7,009 nt of DNA from NCBI GenBank assembly GCA_003445555.1, contig DMDI01000182.1:5976-12984 (forward strand), in the 5' to 3' direction. The position numbers and the translations under genes were made by a program. The DNA is from Desulfotomaculum sp. Its GTDB lineage: Bacteria > Bacillota > Desulfotomaculia > Desulfotomaculales > Nap2-2B. The notes below the pieces were generated by a model. That model was not told the DNA's origin. It saw nothing but the letters and a program-made list of their open reading frames with translations, and ran no database searches. Of the stretch, positions 5,628 to 7,009 are shown piece by piece (the stretch's first letter is position 1; each line of letters begins with the position of its first letter).

Positions 5628-6079
5628 TAAGAATTATGGCTAGGACTCTTGAAAAGAGGATTTCACTTTTAGCTGGGACTGATCAGCGGATTAGTGAACA
5701 TATGTCCACAATTATGGAACCGGGGAGCGACTGGCATGATATTCAAAAACTTCACGAAGATGTTTATGTGGCTCAGGAAGTCTGTCGCCTTTTAGGTATT
5801 CCCGAGGGAGCCAAATTCGAGATAATAACTCCCAGAGAGGAGATATACATGGCAGATATTGGTAATACTGTAACGATTAGAGGTGAAGATGGGGAACCCT
5901 TTAGTGTTACCATTGGAGGTCAATATGATTTTGATCTGGATGCTGGGGTATACAGCTCCAATTCTCCAATAGCTCAAGCCCTTCTAGGAAAGAGTAAGGG
6001 GCAGTCTTTTGTTCTCACTTCATCTAGCGGACATAAAGAGAAATTTGAAATTTTAGAGATCGAAAAAGGAAAATTTTAA
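5597..6079 (+). CDS. GreA/GreB C-terminal-domain protein, atypical N-terminus
   Basis: Gre factors bind the RNA polymerase secondary channel and stimulate cleavage of backtracked RNA. From the ATG at 5597 the product is 160 residues, close to normal GreA length. The last 70 or so residues match the FKBP-like Gre domain: VTIRGEDGEPFSVTIGG, then YDFDLDAGVYSSNSPIAQALLGK, and a final FEILEIE strand. The N-terminal half is predicted helical, but the acidic tip motif DLxEN of GreA, which positions the catalytic Mg2+, is not present; SDWHD lies roughly there instead. It may thus be a Gre-like factor with altered function. The start is uncertain: TTG 5585 and ATG 5597 overlap the glycosyltransferase, while ATG 5636 begins 9 nt after its stop. 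No start has a good ribosome binding site. It is the last gene of the operon. Confidence 0.78.
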   Translation: MVEQESQTPVIRIMARTLEKRISLLAGTDQRISEHMSTIMEPGSDWHDIQKLHEDVYVAQEVCRLLGIPEGAKFEIITPREEIYMADIGNTVTIRGEDGEPFSVTIGGQYDFDLDAGVYSSNSPIAQALLGKSKGQSFVLTSSSGHKEKFEILEIEKGKF

Positions 6080-6136
6080 GGTCAAATTCTGAAGCTACTA
6101 GGGAGGTAGAAAAGACTGGGGTTGGGATTGAAGAAG

Positions 6137-6292
6137 ATGCTGAACTTCTGCACATGGAAAGAAAGGAAAATTCAAGTACTTAAAAATGTCATAAATGTTA
6201 CTTGGACTTCAGCAGAGGAACTTGATAGTTACCAGTTTGCCCTCAACGTTCGGACTTACATTGAGGAAGGCTTTGAGTATTTAAATAAATAA
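6137..6292 (+). CDS. Small hypothetical ORF, possibly a gene fragment
   Basis: A 51-codon frame with a natural-looking composition runs from ATG 6137 to TAA 6290-6292; its second half reads WTSAEELDSYQFALNVRTYI and then EEGFEYLNK. I do not recognise a family. A different open frame directly upstream (about 6082-6183, with EKTGVGIEEDAELL) also looks protein-like, so the two may be pieces of one decayed, frameshifted gene. GGGAGG at 6101-6106 is too far from this ATG to be its ribosome binding site. The remaining spacer (6293-6352) shows nothing recognisable. Confidence 0.3.
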   Translation: MLNFCTWKERKIQVLKNVINVTWTSAEELDSYQFALNVRTYIEEGFEYLNK

Positions 6293-6352
6293 GTCCACCA
6301 ATTTAGTTGATTCCTCGTTAACTTCTGTAAAAAGTGATACGTTAATTCATCT

Positions 6353-6488
6353 ATGATAAACCTAAAATGGATAGATTACTCCATAAGTGAAACTGATGAA
6401 CTTTTTAATGACGCGGTAAAGGTTGTAGCTGAGTTATGACAGAATAAGCGCATCTTTATTGCAAAGAAGATTTTCTATTGGTTATACT
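6353..6488 (+). pseudogene. ftsK: Remnant of FtsK C-terminal gamma (DNA-binding) domain
   Basis: FtsK/SpoIIIE translocases end in a winged-helix gamma domain that reads KOPS/SRS sequences on the chromosome. Here a frame from ATG 6353 gives DELFNDAVKVVAE and stops at TGA 6437-6439. The frame one base further on continues, from 6435, with YDRISASLLQRRFSIGYT. Joined, these match the conserved gamma-domain core (the usual pattern is DxLFxxAVxxVxxxxxASxSLLQRRFxIGYxRAARL). A single extra T at 6434/6435 accounts for the frameshift. The match ends at 6488, before the expected RAARL helix, where sequence of the four-helix-bundle gene begins. The translocase motor domain is not present in this window, so this is a decayed, truncated copy rather than the working ftsK. 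Confidence 0.75.
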
Positions 6489-6801
6489 TCTGGTATATCA
6501 AGTTACGGATAGATTTCCAAAATCAGAATTATATGGATTAACCTCACAGCTTAGAAGAGCGGTGGTTTCGGTGGAGTCTTGTGTTGCCGAAGGTTTTTGC
6601 CGTTTTCATTATAAAGATCGTTTGCATTTTTACTACGAAGCGCGCGGTTCGTTAGGAGAGGTAGAAAGCCAAATTCTTGATGCCAGAGACCTAGAATTTA
6701 TCCGGGATGATGATTTCAAATTAATTTGGGAGCAAGCCGAGAAAGTGAGTGTTGTTTTGGGCGGCTTAATTCGTAGCACCCAAGCTTTATCGAAGAGGTA
6801 A
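6478..6801 (+). CDS. Four-helix-bundle (23S rRNA IVP-type) protein, 5'-truncated
   Basis: From residue 8 the product matches the four-helix-bundle family originally found in 23S rRNA intervening sequences: VTDRFPKSELYGLTSQLRR, then AVVSVESCVAEGF, then YYEARGSLGEVESQILDARDL. The biochemical role of the family is unknown; it is common in CPR genomes. Usual members begin with about 20 more residues forming the first half of helix 1 (pattern FEDLxVWQxAxxL). Here that part is replaced by MVILLVYQ from a TTG start at 6478, inside the ftsK remnant. An in-frame TAA at 6445-6447 limits any longer product. The gene therefore looks truncated by a deletion or recombination joining it to ftsK DNA. The protein may still be made but would have a shortened first helix. 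Other substitutions, such as ESCVAEGF for the usual PANIAEGF, suggest relaxed constraint. Confidence 0.75.
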   Translation: MVILLVYQVTDRFPKSELYGLTSQLRRAVVSVESCVAEGFCRFHYKDRLHFYYEARGSLGEVESQILDARDLEFIRDDDFKLIWEQAEKVSVVLGGLIRSTQALSKR

Positions 6802-6808
6802 GTTTTGC

Positions 6809-6814
6809 TATAAT
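6809..6814 (+). promoter_or_regulatory. -10 box upstream of the tRNA genes
   Basis: TATAAT lies 8 bp after the stop of the four-helix-bundle gene and about 55 bp before the tRNA-Val segment. The -35 position (6786-6791) reads TTTATC, a poor match. Transcription would begin near 6821, at the edge of the tandem repeat. Confidence 0.4.
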
Positions 6815-6820
6815 TACTTT

Positions 6821-6860
6821 TAGTATCTTAGTATCTTAATCTCTTAGTATCTTAGTATCT
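6821..6860. repeat. Five tandem copies of an 8-bp unit (TAGTATCT)
   Basis: Copies 1, 2, 4 and 5 are exactly TAGTATCT; the central copy (6837-6844) is degenerate (TAATCTCT). The array ends in a T-run (6860-6865) just before the tRNA-Val segment. Perfect short repeats of this type expand and contract by slippage. Lying between a -10 box and tRNA genes, copy number could change the leader length. Confidence 0.8.
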
Positions 6861-6868
6861 TTTTTGCA

Positions 6869-6904
6869 GGGTCAGTAGCTCAGCGGTTAGAGCGCGTGTC
6901 TTAC
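6869..6904 (+). pseudogene. 5' half of tRNA-Val(UAC), broken at the anticodon
   Basis: The sequence has a 7-nt acceptor strand GGGTCAG, TA, a D-arm with GCTC/GAGC stems around AGCGGTTA, then G and a 5' anticodon strand CGTGT followed by CTTAC. This matches the 5' half of bacterial tRNA-Val with anticodon UAC. After the anticodon the expected A37 and the complementary strand ACACG are absent; the sequence switches to CCGCCTGCC. No T-arm or 3' acceptor strand (expected CTGACCC) is found before the window ends. It is therefore either a truncated copy or a gene split by an insertion whose 3' half lies beyond 7009. Confidence 0.65.
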
Positions 6905-7009
6905 CCGCCTGCCAAAGCGCGCCTGTAGCTCAATGGTAGAGCGCTACTCTTATAAAGTAGACGTCCTTGGTTCGAATCCAAGCAGGCGCACCCGTGCGGC
7001 GGGCAGGTA
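6902..7009. repeat. Inverted GC-rich arms flanking tRNA-Ile
   Basis: TACCCGCCTGCC (6902-6913) and GGCGGGCAGGTA (6998-7009) are inverted copies matching at 10 of 12 positions. They enclose the tRNA-Ile gene with short linkers. The left arm begins within the tRNA-Val anticodon, and the right arm ends exactly at the window edge. This looks like a hairpin or MITE-like element around a tRNA gene, though with one example the boundaries are tentative. Confidence 0.45.
6919..6990 (+). tRNA. tRNA-Ile (anticodon UAU)
   Basis: All arms pair. The acceptor stem is GCGCCTG/CAGGCGC with discriminator A73. The D-stem is GCTC/GAGC around AATGGTA. The anticodon stem CTACT/AGTAG encloses the loop CTTATAA, giving anticodon TAT with U33 and A37. 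The variable region is ACGTC, and the T-stem CTTGG/CCAAG surrounds the loop TTCGAAT. The length is 72 nt and CCA is not encoded (CCC follows), so a CCA-adding enzyme is needed. UAU decodes AUA as isoleucine directly; most bacteria instead use a CAU anticodon modified to lysidine by TilS. A73 and A37 agree with isoleucine identity. Confidence 0.92.

Noticed and set aside
6353..6530. TGA recoded as an amino acid (code 25, as in Gracilibacteria)
   Set aside because: Reading through TGA at 6437 gives no FtsK-like sequence, whereas a one-base shift does. truD also ends properly at TGA right after its conserved C-terminus.

Overview
The window looks like a piece of a small, AT-rich bacterial genome of the Candidate Phyla Radiation (Patescibacteria, possibly Microgenomates). 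This is inferred from several features: mostly Shine-Dalgarno-poor starts, a 23S-IVP-type four-helix-bundle gene, GC-rich hairpin repeats in AT-rich spacers, a tRNA without encoded CCA, and the style of the sequence. No rRNA or other firm marker is present. The genetic code appears standard: truD ends correctly at TGA, and reading TGA through in the ftsK remnant gives no FtsK-like protein.

Layout. Positions 1-539 contain no gene but are rich in repeats: a REPIN-like pair of inverted hairpins carrying GTAG feet (78-171), degenerate AT-rich repeats, CGCTCGCT repeats and two further hairpins. On the minus strand, 550-1599 is a complete TruD tRNA pseudouridine synthase with a likely terminator. 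Next comes a 735-bp IS1595-family element (1621-2355) with 18-bp terminal inverted repeats. Its transposase is dead, with an in-frame stop and a -1 frameshift. The element sits between truD and a divergent plus-strand operon, directly beside that operon's near-consensus promoter (2358-2386).

The operon (2419-6079) holds five tightly packed genes: a radical SAM enzyme with a SPASM/twitch-like C-terminus, a divergent HAM1/ITPase-like nucleotide pyrophosphatase, a thymidylate-kinase-like P-loop kinase (overlapping the previous gene by 17 nt), a GT2 glycosyltransferase, and a protein with a GreA/GreB C-terminal domain. A radical SAM enzyme, two nucleotide-handling enzymes and a glycosyltransferase together suggest synthesis or modification of a nucleotide-linked compound. 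That is inference only, and it is the best candidate here for an undescribed system.

The right end (6080-7009) is scarred. It holds a 51-codon hypothetical ORF, a frameshifted remnant of the DNA-binding gamma domain of FtsK, and a four-helix-bundle gene whose 5' end has been lost and which is joined directly to the ftsK remnant. After these come a five-copy 8-bp tandem repeat, a 5' half of tRNA-Val that stops at its anticodon, and an intact tRNA-Ile with the rare anticodon UAU. The tRNA-Ile is flanked by inverted GC-rich arms whose left copy starts at the break in tRNA-Val.
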